28,669 nt of DNA from a virus: positions 1 through 28,669 of the IMG/VR virus record IMGVR_UViG_3300025849_002978. One strand, written 5' to 3'. A model generated the notes under the pieces. That model searched no databases. It was not told the origin of the DNA and was given only the letters and a program-made list of their open reading frames with translations. Made by a program: the position numbers and the translations under genes. Below, piece after piece: positions 18,036-26,312 of this stretch. The first letter of the stretch is position 1; each line of letters opens with the position of its first letter.

Positions 18036-18839
18036 ATGAAAACTTATTATTTTTTGTCTGGACTTCCGCGAAGCGGCAGTTCAATGTTGTCTGCTTTGTT
18101 AAATCAAAATCCTACATTTTATAGTGGTCCAAGTTCTCCTGTATGTGGTTCGATCGTCGCACTTGAATCTTCTATAGAAAATAATGACCTGTATAAATCA
18201 TATCCAAAACCCGCGTATAAAAAAAGCATGTTGCAATCTTCATTATACAATTATTATAATGATGTAAAAGAAGATATTATTTTTGATAAGAATAGAAGTT
18301 GGACACACCGACCCGAATATATTTCAAAATATTTTGATATAAAAAATCCAAAGATTATATGTACTGTGCGAAATCTCGACGAAGTGTTAACTTCTTTCAT
18401 CGCGATGATTTCGCGAAATCAAGACAAGAAATTGAATTTTATTGATAGGTTTCTACAATCCAATAATCTTCCTCTGAATGATTTTACACGTTGTCAGTAT
18501 ATCGCATCAGATGGTCCTCTAGGAAGAGCATATACAGGATTGAAAAATGCTTTGTCGGGCGAATTAAAGGATAACATACTCTTAGTTGAATATTCTGATC
18601 TAGTAGAAAATACAGACGCGACTATGAAATCAATCTATAATTTTATAGAACAACCCTATTATCAACATGATTATAAAAATCTATATAATAAACATAGAGA
18701 GAAGGATAATAAAGTCTATGGATTGTCTGATATGCATCATGTCAGTTCTAAAATAAAATACTATTGTAGAAAGCCAGCGGATGTTTTGCCTCCACAAGTT
18801 ATAAGTGATGTGCGGGGTCTTGAGTTCTGGAGACAATAA
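18036..18839 (+). CDS. Sulfotransferase
   Basis: This 267-residue protein carries both PAPS-binding signatures of the family. The 5'-phosphosulfate loop is LSGLPRSGSSMLSALL (PRSGSS at residues 11-16). The 3'-phosphate motif is IICTVRNLDEVLTSFIAM (108-124), with Arg112 and Ser120 in the expected places. A F-D-K-N-R-S-W segment (83-89) also matches Sulfotransfer-type enzymes. No membrane segment is seen. The enzyme would transfer sulfate from PAPS made by the host to a hydroxyl or amine, most plausibly on a glycan, although a protein or small-molecule acceptor is possible. It follows the oxygenase-like gene by three bases and precedes the gp13 late promoter. Sulfotransferases are known as accessory genes in marine phages. 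Confidence 0.82.
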   Translation: MKTYYFLSGLPRSGSSMLSALLNQNPTFYSGPSSPVCGSIVALESSIENNDLYKSYPKPAYKKSMLQSSLYNYYNDVKEDIIFDKNRSWTHRPEYISKYFDIKNPKIICTVRNLDEVLTSFIAMISRNQDKKLNFIDRFLQSNNLPLNDFTRCQYIASDGPLGRAYTGLKNALSGELKDNILLVEYSDLVENTDATMKSIYNFIEQPYYQHDYKNLYNKHREKDNKVYGLSDMHHVSSKIKYYCRKPADVLPPQVISDVRGLEFWRQ

Positions 18840-18847
18840 TTTGATTA

Positions 18848-18855
18848 TATAAATA
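18848..18855 (+). promoter_or_regulatory. T4-type late promoter for gp13
   Basis: An exact TATAAATA box lies in the 48-base gap before gp13, about 33 bases from the ATG, with a CGGAG ribosome binding site between them. Confidence 0.8.
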
Positions 18856-18887
18856 ACACCGAGACAAACTAATTACGGAGATATCAA

Positions 18888-19631
18888 ATGGCAGTCCCTG
18901 CTACACGTTCTGATTTTAAAGAATACTGCCTGCGATCACTCGGCAAACCTGTCATCGAGATCAACGTTGATGACGATCAAGTCGACGATCGTATTGACCA
19001 GGCAATACGTTTCTATTGGGATTATCACTTTGATGGAACCGAAAAAACGTATTATAAACATCAGATAGACGCGAATACGATATCAACGCAGTCGATTACT
19101 CTTCCCGAGAATATCATTGGTGTTGTTAAGATATTTGAACTCGGCGATCCTACCTCATCCACTGGTGATCTGTTTAATATAAAGTATCAAATCGCACTCA
19201 ACGACATGCATACATTGTCTAATATTGGACTTACAAACTATTATGCGACAATGACACATCTTGGACTTGTTCAAGAGATGCTTGTTGGCAAAACTCCGAT
19301 ACGTTATAATCGCCATCGCGACATTTTACACCTCGACAAAACTAAATCTACTATGACTGTTGGGCAGTATTTGTTAGTGGAGGCTTATGAGGTTGTTGAT
19401 CCTGATGTATACACTGATGTGTGGGCAGATCGTTGGTTACAACATTATACTGCACAACTCATTAAAAGGCAATGGGGTTCAAACCTAACAAAGTTTGAGG
19501 GATTACAATTACCGGGCGGCGTGACATTTAATGGCAATAAGATATACGATGATGCCGATACCGAAATTAAGAGATTGGAAGAAGAAATGATTAACAATTA
19601 TTCCCTCCCTGTTTCTGATATGTTGGGATAA
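18888..19631 (+). CDS. gp13: Neck protein gp13
   Basis: This 247-residue protein starts with the segment RSDFKEYCLRSLGKPVIEINV, followed by DDDQVDDRIDQAI and FYWDYHFDGTEKTYYKH, which I recognise as the conserved N-terminus of T4-like gp13 in marine myoviruses. T4 gp13 is longer (about 309 residues). In T4, gp13 and gp14 form the head completion or neck complex that seals the portal after packaging and joins the tail. Here gp14 follows after four bases and gp15 comes next, as in T4. The gene begins the structural operon, behind its own late promoter and a good RBS. Confidence 0.88.
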   Translation: MAVPATRSDFKEYCLRSLGKPVIEINVDDDQVDDRIDQAIRFYWDYHFDGTEKTYYKHQIDANTISTQSITLPENIIGVVKIFELGDPTSSTGDLFNIKYQIALNDMHTLSNIGLTNYYATMTHLGLVQEMLVGKTPIRYNRHRDILHLDKTKSTMTVGQYLLVEAYEVVDPDVYTDVWADRWLQHYTAQLIKRQWGSNLTKFEGLQLPGGVTFNGNKIYDDADTEIKRLEEEMINNYSLPVSDMLG

Positions 19632-19635
19632 TTAC

Positions 19636-20364
19636 ATGACAACCAACGTCTTCTTCAATAATTTTCAGAGTTATGCAGAACAAAATCTAATCGAAGATTT
19701 GATCATTGAATCAATTAAAATCTACGGTCATGATTTGTATTACTGCCCGAGAACAATTGATGAACAAGATGATATTTTTGGAGAAGTTACCGTTGCCTCC
19801 TATAATGATGCATATCTGGTTGAAATGTATATTAAGAATGTTGAGGGGTTTGAGGGTGAAGGTGACTTTCTCTCTAAGTTCAATATTCAGATTCGTGATG
19901 AAATTACCTTCACTGTTTCACAGAGAGTATTTTCCAACGAAATAGGCGCGCCAGAAATACAGGTTCGGCCTGAAGAAGGTGACTTGATATTTTTCCCACT
20001 TACCGGTAAAGTATATGTTATCAAGATTGCTGAACATGAAGCACCTAACTTTTATCAAATGGGTGCCTTACAGTGTTATGATTTGCGTTGCGAATTGTTT
20101 GAATATAGTCATGAAGATTTAAATACAGGCGTTCCTGAGATTGACAATTTAGAGAAATTATATTCTGAAAATATTGCCGTGTCAAACGCCGACTCAACAT
20201 ATGCGAACGGTGATATTATTATGGACGCGAACACTGGACGACCAGTTTCCGCACCTGATTACACTACTGATGATCCATTTTCCGAGAATGCTACGTTCCA
20301 GTCATCCGGTGCTGATATTATAGACTTCACCGAAACAAATCCTTTCTCAGAAGGGTCTATCTAA
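19636..20364 (+). CDS. gp14: Neck protein gp14
   Basis: This 242-residue protein, close to the T4 length (about 256), begins with NVFFNNFQSYAEQNLIEDLIIESIKIYGHDLYYCPR, the typical opening of gp14 in T4-like phages. A beta-rich core follows (EVTVASYNDAYLVEMYIKNVEGFEGEGDFLSKF, TFTVSQRVF, RPEEGDLIFFPLTGKVYVI). Together with gp13 it should build the neck and close the DNA-filled head. It starts four bases after gp13 and ends one base before gp15, so the three genes are tightly packed. The C-terminal ~50 residues are polar and low in complexity, and probably flexible. Confidence 0.88.
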   Translation: MTTNVFFNNFQSYAEQNLIEDLIIESIKIYGHDLYYCPRTIDEQDDIFGEVTVASYNDAYLVEMYIKNVEGFEGEGDFLSKFNIQIRDEITFTVSQRVFSNEIGAPEIQVRPEEGDLIFFPLTGKVYVIKIAEHEAPNFYQMGALQCYDLRCELFEYSHEDLNTGVPEIDNLEKLYSENIAVSNADSTYANGDIIMDANTGRPVSAPDYTTDDPFSENATFQSSGADIIDFTETNPFSEGSI

Positions 20365-20365
20365 T

Positions 20366-21226
20366 ATGTTTGGTCAAACTTTCGCACATGGTACACTTCG
20401 AAAATATGTCATACTGTTTGGCACATTATTTAACGATGTGTGGATTAATCGCAAAGATTCTGATGGTAATGTTAAGGCATCATTCAAAGTTCCTCTCGCA
20501 TATGGACCAAAAGAAAAGTTTCTTGCTCGTATTGATGGAGTTGATCAAGACCTCGATCCAATGGATCAGCCATTCGCAATTACATTACCGAGAATGGGAT
20601 TTGAAATCACCGGGTTTAGTTATGCGCCTGAGAGAAAATTGCCAACAATTCGACGATTTGTAACGACACCATCAGATGCGGATGAAGATCAAAAGAGATA
20701 CCAGTATAACCCAGTGCCTTATGATATTCAGTTTTCTTTGTCAATTTTTGTAAAGACTGTTGATGATGGTACTCAGATCATAGAACAGATTCTACCGTTT
20801 TTTACTCCTGAGTGGACAACGACAGTTCAGTTGATTTCTGATCCAGATATTACTCTTGACATTCCTCTGGTTCTAACAGGCACCTCACAAGATGATGTGT
20901 ATGAAGGTTCGTTTGAGGAAAGAAAGTCGTTGATCTTTACCTTTGATTACACGATGAAAGGATTCTTCTTTGGACCTACCAAGAAGAGTGAGATCATCAA
21001 ACTCGCGAATACTCAGTTATATGATGCGACACTGTTTAACGACATTGATGATGCTGTTGGCAACACTGATGTTATATCGAGAATTACAGTCACACCAGGT
21101 CAAACAGCAAACGGCGCGGCTACATCAAACGCATCTTTGACTGTTTCTTCCAATAATATCTCTTCTGATGAAAACTTTGGTTATATAGTGGACATAGATG
21201 AAACATTCCCAGATGATGGAGCATAA
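20366..21226 (+). CDS. gp15: Tail sheath stabiliser / terminator gp15
   Basis: This 286-residue protein, near the T4 size (about 272), opens with FAHGTLRKYVILFGTLFNDVWI and contains VPLAYGPKEKFLARI, a segment typical of gp15. There are further matches at LPRMGFEITGFSYAPERKL, the RYQYNPVPYDIQFSLSIFVK strand region, and FTFDYTMKGFFFGPTKK. In T4, gp15 forms a hexameric ring capping the completed tail tube and sheath and docking it to the neck. The last ~60 residues (from ~NTDVISRITVTPGQT) are Ser/Asn-rich and acidic, and are likely disordered. The gene lies between gp14 and the small terminase, as in T4. Confidence 0.9.
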   Translation: MFGQTFAHGTLRKYVILFGTLFNDVWINRKDSDGNVKASFKVPLAYGPKEKFLARIDGVDQDLDPMDQPFAITLPRMGFEITGFSYAPERKLPTIRRFVTTPSDADEDQKRYQYNPVPYDIQFSLSIFVKTVDDGTQIIEQILPFFTPEWTTTVQLISDPDITLDIPLVLTGTSQDDVYEGSFEERKSLIFTFDYTMKGFFFGPTKKSEIIKLANTQLYDATLFNDIDDAVGNTDVISRITVTPGQTANGAATSNASLTVSSNNISSDENFGYIVDIDETFPDDGA

Positions 21227-21227
21227 T

Positions 21228-21644
21228 ATGTCAGATGATATAATCGGTGAAGTTCTTGATCTTACTCCAATGCCAAAAGAAGAAAACATTCCGACAACTT
21301 ATGAACCTACTATGTCCTCTAATAGACAGGCAGAAACAGATGTAGCATATGTTCGTAAGAATATGTACGACTTAATAGAGAAGGGTACTAGGTCAATGGA
21401 TGAGTTATTAACAATTGCTGATCAATCGCAACATCCTAGATCATATGAGGTTCTCTCAGGACTGATTAAAAATATGAGCGAACTGAATAAAGATTTAATT
21501 GATCTTCACGACAAGAAAAAGAAACTCTTAAATACTGAACAAGAAAATGTGTCACCCAACACCGTAAATAATAATTTATTTGTTGGGTCTACGAGTGATT
21601 TATTAAAAATGATTAATCAAGAGAATGATGTCAGTACCGATTAA
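21228..21644 (+). CDS. gp16: Small terminase subunit gp16
   Basis: I start at the ATG at 21228, six bases after a GGAG site (21218-21221) and one base past the gp15 stop; an in-frame ATG at 21198 lies inside gp15. The protein has 138 residues (T4: about 164). The centre is predicted helical: DVAYVRKNMYDLIEKGTRSMDELL, then SYEVLSGLIKNMSELNKDLIDLHDKKKKLL. That is consistent with the coiled-coil oligomerisation core of T4-type small terminases, which regulate the packaging motor and recognise DNA. The Q-H-P-R-S-Y-E-V-L-S-G segment is characteristic of this family in T4-like phages. The gene overlaps gp17 by 20 bases. Confidence 0.85.
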   Translation: MSDDIIGEVLDLTPMPKEENIPTTYEPTMSSNRQAETDVAYVRKNMYDLIEKGTRSMDELLTIADQSQHPRSYEVLSGLIKNMSELNKDLIDLHDKKKKLLNTEQENVSPNTVNNNLFVGSTSDLLKMINQENDVSTD

Positions 21645-23280
21645 AGATATTGAAGAATATAGATCGTATTTGGGTAACACCAATTTAAAAAGACACGGTG
21701 TAGATATTTCGTGGACGGAGGATATGATCCGCGAATATGTAACTTGTTCATCTGATCCGATTTATTTTTCAGAAAAATATATTCAAATAGTCCATGTAGA
21801 TCGTGGTTTAATACCTATTGATCTATATGATTATCAGAGAGATATCATTGAAAAGACAACAAACAACCGAAGAACATGTGTCGTTACAGCGCGGCAGTCT
21901 GGTAAAACAACGACTGCTGTATGTCTTATACTTCATTATATTCTTTTCAATAATCATAAACTTGTCGCTCTACTCGCTGATAAAGGAGACTCTGCAAGAG
22001 AAATATTGGATCGTATCAAAACAGCTTACGAAGCATTACCAAAATGGTTACAACAAGGAGTCGTGGAATGGAACAAAGGATCAGTAGAGTTTGAAAATGG
22101 ATCAAAGATCATCGCAACCGCTACTTCCTCTACTGCTATTCGTGGCAAATCCGTATCTTTCCTATACATTGACGAGACAGCTTTCGTTACGAACTGGGAT
22201 CAATTCTTCGCCGCAGTATTTCCAACAATATCTTCAGGCACAACCACAAAAATATTGCTTACATCTACACCAAACGGATTGAATCATTTTTATAAAACTT
22301 GTGAAGGTGCCCGAGAAGGTAAAAATGGATATCAGTTTGTATCTGTAATGTGGTATGATGTTCCTGGTCGCGACGAGAATTGGAAACAAGAAACGCTCGC
22401 CGCGCTGGACTTTGACACTGAGAAGTTCGCACAAGAAATGGAGTGTGAATTTCAAGGTAGTAGTGGTACACTTATATCAGGTAATAAACTAAAACAACTT
22501 GTGTATCGTGAACCGATTGAAGAAAAGAATGGTCTGTCTATGTTCTATAGACCGGTGATCGATCACAATTACACTATTGTGGTTGATGTTTCTCGCGGTA
22601 AAGGATTAGATTATTCGGCATTTCAAGTCATAGACACCACTCAAATGCCTTATATGCAAGTATGTGCATATCGTGACAATATGATTTCTCCGATGGATTA
22701 TTCTTCAGTAATCCATAGAATAGGTACTTTCTATAATGAAGCACAAATTCTTGTTGAGGTTAATGATATTGGTGAACAAGTCTCCAGTACATTATATGAA
22801 GATTTTGAATATGAGAATATGTTATTCACTGAAAATGCCGGCCGCGGCGGGAAACGATTAACTACTGGATTCTCATCAAAGTCTGATAAGGGTGTACGAA
22901 CAACAAAAACCGTTAAGTCGGTAGGTTGTTCTATACTGAAATTGTTGATTGAACAGAACCAACTGATAATAAATGATTTTGATACGATTAAAGAATTGTC
23001 AACATTCAGTAAAAAAGGTGTAGGATGGGAAGCCGAATCTGGATGTCATGATGATCTTGTGATGGGACTTGTACTCTTTGCTTGGGTATCTAATCAGAAA
23101 TTCTTTAAAGAATTAACTGATATAAATACTATTAGTCAGTTACGAGAAATGAATGATGAACAACTGATGAATGAATTAACTCCTTTCGGAATCATTGATG
23201 ACGGGCAGGATCACTTTGAAGATAACCCTCCCATGGCGGTAAAAGGTAATGCATTTCTTTTTGCCGACGATGAACGGTGA
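21625..23280 (+). CDS. gp17: Large terminase subunit gp17 (packaging ATPase and nuclease)
   Basis: This 551-residue protein (T4: about 610) shows the full motor signature. Walker A is ARQSGKTT at residues 89-96, Walker B is FLYIDE at 179-184, and the coupling motif is TSTPNG at 213-218. The C-terminal RNase H-like nuclease has acidic residues at Asp321 (VVDVSRG), Glu378 (VEVND) and Asp476/Asp477 (CHDDLVMG), matching the three-acid site of T4 gp17. It powers DNA translocation into the prohead and cuts the concatemer. The N-terminal region is shorter than in T4. Two consecutive Met codons open the frame and either could start it. The gene is followed by a ~100-base intergenic region with two promoters. 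Confidence 0.96.
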   Translation: MMSVPIKDIEEYRSYLGNTNLKRHGVDISWTEDMIREYVTCSSDPIYFSEKYIQIVHVDRGLIPIDLYDYQRDIIEKTTNNRRTCVVTARQSGKTTTAVCLILHYILFNNHKLVALLADKGDSAREILDRIKTAYEALPKWLQQGVVEWNKGSVEFENGSKIIATATSSTAIRGKSVSFLYIDETAFVTNWDQFFAAVFPTISSGTTTKILLTSTPNGLNHFYKTCEGAREGKNGYQFVSVMWYDVPGRDENWKQETLAALDFDTEKFAQEMECEFQGSSGTLISGNKLKQLVYREPIEEKNGLSMFYRPVIDHNYTIVVDVSRGKGLDYSAFQVIDTTQMPYMQVCAYRDNMISPMDYSSVIHRIGTFYNEAQILVEVNDIGEQVSSTLYEDFEYENMLFTENAGRGGKRLTTGFSSKSDKGVRTTKTVKSVGCSILKLLIEQNQLIINDFDTIKELSTFSKKGVGWEAESGCHDDLVMGLVLFAWVSNQKFFKELTDINTISQLREMNDEQLMNELTPFGIIDDGQDHFEDNPPMAVKGNAFLFADDER

Positions 23281-23301
23281 ACTATGAGAAATATCAAATC
23301 T

Positions 23302-23309
23302 TATAAATA
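23302..23309 (+). promoter_or_regulatory. T4-type late promoter for gp18
   Basis: An exact TATAAATA box lies about 75 bases upstream of the gp18 start, in the longest intergenic gap of the structural operon. Confidence 0.78.
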
Positions 23310-23347
23310 AAAAATAGAAGAAAAACTTAAAGCACAATAATTTAAAA

Positions 23348-23356
23348 TGCTATAAT
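23348..23356 (+). promoter_or_regulatory. Possible extended -10 host-type promoter for gp18
   Basis: TGC-TATAAT is a perfect extended -10 element, 28 bases before the gp18 ATG, with a GGGAG ribosome binding site in between. A -35-like TTAAAG lies 18 bases upstream but matches poorly. This would add host or middle-type transcription to the late promoter just upstream. Confidence 0.45.
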
Positions 23357-23383
23357 TGAAAACCAATAAAGGGAGAAAACACT

Positions 23384-25693
23384 ATGCCTTTTCAACTTAG
23401 TCCGGGCGTAAATGTCACCGAAGTAGATTTGACTACTGTAATTCCAGCAGTATCTACTACTGAAGCAGCAATCGGTGGTGTTTTTCGTTGGGGACCAGTA
23501 GACAAACCACTACTGATTCAAAACGAAGATCAGTTAGTTGACCGATTCGGTAAACCGACTAACGCAAACTACGAAACATTTTTTAGCGCCGCAAACTTCT
23601 TGGCATATGCTGATGCCTTATATGTAAGTCGCGCACATCACTCAACTGGTAATACTTTTTCATTCAGTGGAGCCACAACAACAGCAGCTAATGCCACTGT
23701 AACTGTTAGTAACACAACCGGCATCGCTGTTGGAGATGCTGTATTTGGTCCAGGTATACCAGCTGACGCAACCGTCGCATCGGTTACTAGTAATACCGCG
23801 TTTGAACTGTCTGTAGCTGCTACTGCAAACAGTGTTGCCGCAGCGGACATTCAAGTCTTTGATGCCAACTATTCATTCAATGCGATTGCAAATACCAATA
23901 TTGCAAACCTAGCCTCTCAAATCACAAAGAATGATGAGGACTATATTACCGCGGAAGGCAACTATGATTCAGATGTTCAATTTGTAGCAAAGTATCCTGG
24001 AGAACTCGGTAACTCTCTGCGTATCTCAGTATGTGACAGTGCCGCTGCCTTTAGTAGCAACACCAATCTATTGACTGTACAGTCTGCTAATACCAGCGGA
24101 AACACTGCTGATCACGTTGAAACAGCGAATATCGCTTTCACAATTGGTTCCAACACTGCTACAATTTCTGTCGGTGCGACGGCAAATGGTGATGCGAACT
24201 CAAGTTCAGGCGCGCTTACAACAATAATCGGAACTTTAGCTGTAAATGACTTAGTTCGAGCAGGCAATAGTTCTGTAGGTGAACAGGACTTAGTGATCAC
24301 CTCAATCGGTGTTATCAATAAAACAGTGGTCGAGGAATCAGAAAACGGCGAAGCAACTGTTGTTATCAACTTCAGCGATCGATTTGTTCTGAGTTCTGAC
24401 TTCTCAGATACAACTCTACGAAGACTCTGGGGCGGTGCTGGTCTTGTGAATAAAGCACCCAAGCAATCACCCTATCAACTAGCAAACGGTAACACTGCCG
24501 CTCAAGATGAGATGCACGTTATTGTTTATGATGAAGATGGTAAGATTTCAGGTATACCTGGCACTGCTCTTGAAGTGTATGAGGGACTATCTCGCGCAAC
24601 TGACGCGAAAACTCTTGATGGTGGAAATAACTACTATAAAGATGTCTTGAATACAACTTCAGAATATGTTTGGTACGGGCACGACATATCTGGCGCTGCT
24701 TCTGCAACCTCTGATAACTTAGCGTCCTCCACTAACACTGCACCCTATAGTAAGTCATTTGTTGGCGGTCGTGATACCAAAAACGAAACCAACATTGCGG
24801 TTGGAGATGTTATTAATGCATATGACCATTATAAGTCAGCAGAAGATATCGATATCTCTCTACTCATCACCGGCAAATCTCGTGGTGGTTCTGTAGGACA
24901 ACAACTTGCCAACTATCTGATAGATAACATTGCTGAAACGCGAAAAGACTGTCTTGTATTCTGTTCGCCCGATCGTGCTGATGTTGTCAACCAGACTTAT
25001 GGTGACACCGAGCAACAGGTCCTTGCTTTCAGAGATGCACTTCGATCAACTTCTTATGGTGTGCTTGATTCTGCATACAAGTATCAATATGACAAGTATA
25101 ATGATCAATATCGGTATGTTCCTTTGAACGGCGATACTGCTGGTTTGACTGCATATACCGCAGACACTAATGATGCGTGGTGGTCACCTGCTGGATTCAA
25201 TCGTGGTCAAGTAAAGAACATTCTTCGTCTTTCTTGGAATCCTAAGAAGGCAGAACGCGATGTACTTTATTCAAATGGTGTAAACCCAGTTGTCAACTTC
25301 CCCGGACAAGGTACTGTATTATTCGGCGACAAGACTCTTCTGGCGAAACCATCCGCCTTTGATCGGATCAATGTTCGTCGTCTGTTTATCGTTCTTGAGA
25401 AGGCGATTGCGACATCTGCTAAGTTTACTCTGTTTGAGTTCAACGATTCATTTACTCGTGCTTCATTCGTCAATCTAGTGACACCGTTCCTGCGTAATGT
25501 ACAGGGTCGTCGTGGTATTACTGATTTTGTTGTAATCTGTGACGAAACAAACAATACTGGAGAAGTTGTTGATCGCAATGAGTTTATTGGTGATATATAC
25601 ATCAAACCTGCTCGATCCATTAACTTCATTCAGCTGAACTTTGTTGCTGTTAGGTCTGGCGTAGAATTCTCCGAAGTTATCGGTCAATTTTAA
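23384..25693 (+). CDS. gp18: Tail sheath protein gp18
   Basis: This 769-residue protein is longer than T4 gp18 (about 659). The N-terminus (LSPGVNVTEVDLTTVIPAVSTTEAAIGGVFRWGP) and C-terminus (FLRNVQGRRGITDFVVICDE, YIKPARSINFIQLNFVAVRSGVEF) are clear sheath signatures. These ends form the interlocking arms and the core that contracts around the tube. The extra length lies mainly after the first ~90 residues, where an Ala/Thr/Ser-rich beta segment (TVTVSNTTGIAVGDAVFGPG ... SNTAFELSVAATANS) and later a second one (ETANIAFTIGSNTATISVGATANGD) look like surface-exposed insertions. It precedes the tube gene, as in T4. Transcription probably uses the late promoter at 23302 and possibly a second, host-like one. 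Confidence 0.96.
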   Translation: MPFQLSPGVNVTEVDLTTVIPAVSTTEAAIGGVFRWGPVDKPLLIQNEDQLVDRFGKPTNANYETFFSAANFLAYADALYVSRAHHSTGNTFSFSGATTTAANATVTVSNTTGIAVGDAVFGPGIPADATVASVTSNTAFELSVAATANSVAAADIQVFDANYSFNAIANTNIANLASQITKNDEDYITAEGNYDSDVQFVAKYPGELGNSLRISVCDSAAAFSSNTNLLTVQSANTSGNTADHVETANIAFTIGSNTATISVGATANGDANSSSGALTTIIGTLAVNDLVRAGNSSVGEQDLVITSIGVINKTVVEESENGEATVVINFSDRFVLSSDFSDTTLRRLWGGAGLVNKAPKQSPYQLANGNTAAQDEMHVIVYDEDGKISGIPGTALEVYEGLSRATDAKTLDGGNNYYKDVLNTTSEYVWYGHDISGAASATSDNLASSTNTAPYSKSFVGGRDTKNETNIAVGDVINAYDHYKSAEDIDISLLITGKSRGGSVGQQLANYLIDNIAETRKDCLVFCSPDRADVVNQTYGDTEQQVLAFRDALRSTSYGVLDSAYKYQYDKYNDQYRYVPLNGDTAGLTAYTADTNDAWWSPAGFNRGQVKNILRLSWNPKKAERDVLYSNGVNPVVNFPGQGTVLFGDKTLLAKPSAFDRINVRRLFIVLEKAIATSAKFTLFEFNDSFTRASFVNLVTPFLRNVQGRRGITDFVVICDETNNTGEVVDRNEFIGDIYIKPARSINFIQLNFVAVRSGVEFSEVIGQF

Positions 25694-25699
25694 TAAATA
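25692..25699 (+). promoter_or_regulatory. Likely late promoter (AATAAATA) for gp19
   Basis: The box AATAAATA differs from the T4 consensus only at the first base, a position known to vary in marine T4-like phages. It overlaps the gp18 stop and lies 25 bases before the gp19 ATG, with AGGAG between them. Confidence 0.5.
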
Positions 25700-25723
25700 G
25701 ATAAAATAATAGGAGAATAAAAA

Positions 25724-26230
25724 ATGGCTTTCAGTATTGAATCATTTAAGAATGGCGCGATCGCAGCGGGTGGGTATCGTCCTGCCCTGTTCGAAGTGCA
25801 AGTCACACGATTAGGTAATCCCATGAACTTCCTTTGTCAGGCCTCGCAAGTTCCTGGAATGACAATGGGAGTAATTGAGGTTCCTTACTTTGGTCGTAAG
25901 ATCAAAGTTGCTGGCGATCGAACATATGCCGAATGGACAACAACGCTCATGATTGAAGAAGACTTCGCTCTGCGAAATGAGTTAGAGGATTGGCAAGAAG
26001 CAATTAACTCTGCTGCTGGTAATACTCGTGATGAAGTCTTTGAAGCATATAAGACTGACGCAGAAGTTTTCTTGTATGGTAAGGGTGGAGGCAGTGCGCT
26101 TCGTTCTTACAAACTCGAAGGTTGTTGGCCAACAGATGTAGGTACTATTGAATTGGATTGGAATACAACTGATACAATCGGTACTTATTCTGTGACATGG
26201 GCATTTGATGTGATGGCTCCCGGTAGTTAA
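25724..26230 (+). CDS. gp19: Tail tube protein gp19
   Basis: This 168-residue protein is nearly the T4 length (about 163). The segments GGYRPALFEVQVTRLG, FLCQASQVPGMTMGVIEVPYFGRKIKVAGDRTYAEWTTTLMIEEDFALRNELEDW and SYKLEGCWPTDVGTIELDW are the conserved core of the T4-type tube fold. It polymerises as stacked hexamers to form the channel inside the sheath. It lies directly after gp18, with an AGGAG site and a late-type promoter in a 30-base gap. The gene is followed by a strong terminator hairpin, so very high transcription of gp18-gp19 may be separated from the portal gene. Confidence 0.96.
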   Translation: MAFSIESFKNGAIAAGGYRPALFEVQVTRLGNPMNFLCQASQVPGMTMGVIEVPYFGRKIKVAGDRTYAEWTTTLMIEEDFALRNELEDWQEAINSAAGNTRDEVFEAYKTDAEVFLYGKGGGSALRSYKLEGCWPTDVGTIELDWNTTDTIGTYSVTWAFDVMAPGS

Positions 26231-26258
26231 TACCATCGAGCGCAAACTTCGTCACATA

Positions 26259-26294
26259 TGGGGGCATAAATATCTTTATGCCCTCACTTTTTTT
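26259..26294 (+). terminator. Rho-independent terminator after gp19
   Basis: A stem of nine perfect pairs (GGGCATAAA 26262-26270 with TTTATGCCC 26275-26283) extends by three more pairs, one of them G-U, around a four-base TATC loop. After two more bases comes a run of seven T (26288-26294). The left arm itself contains a late-type box (CATAAATA). Confidence 0.88.
26265..26272 (+). promoter_or_regulatory. Likely late promoter (CATAAATA) for gp20, inside the terminator stem
   Basis: CATAAATA matches NATAAATA and sits 40 bases before the gp20 ATG, with CGGAG (26298-26302) in between. It occupies the left arm and loop of the gp19 terminator. The match may follow from the palindrome rather than from function. 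Confidence 0.5.
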
Positions 26295-26312
26295 ATTCGG
26301 AGTTGAATTATA

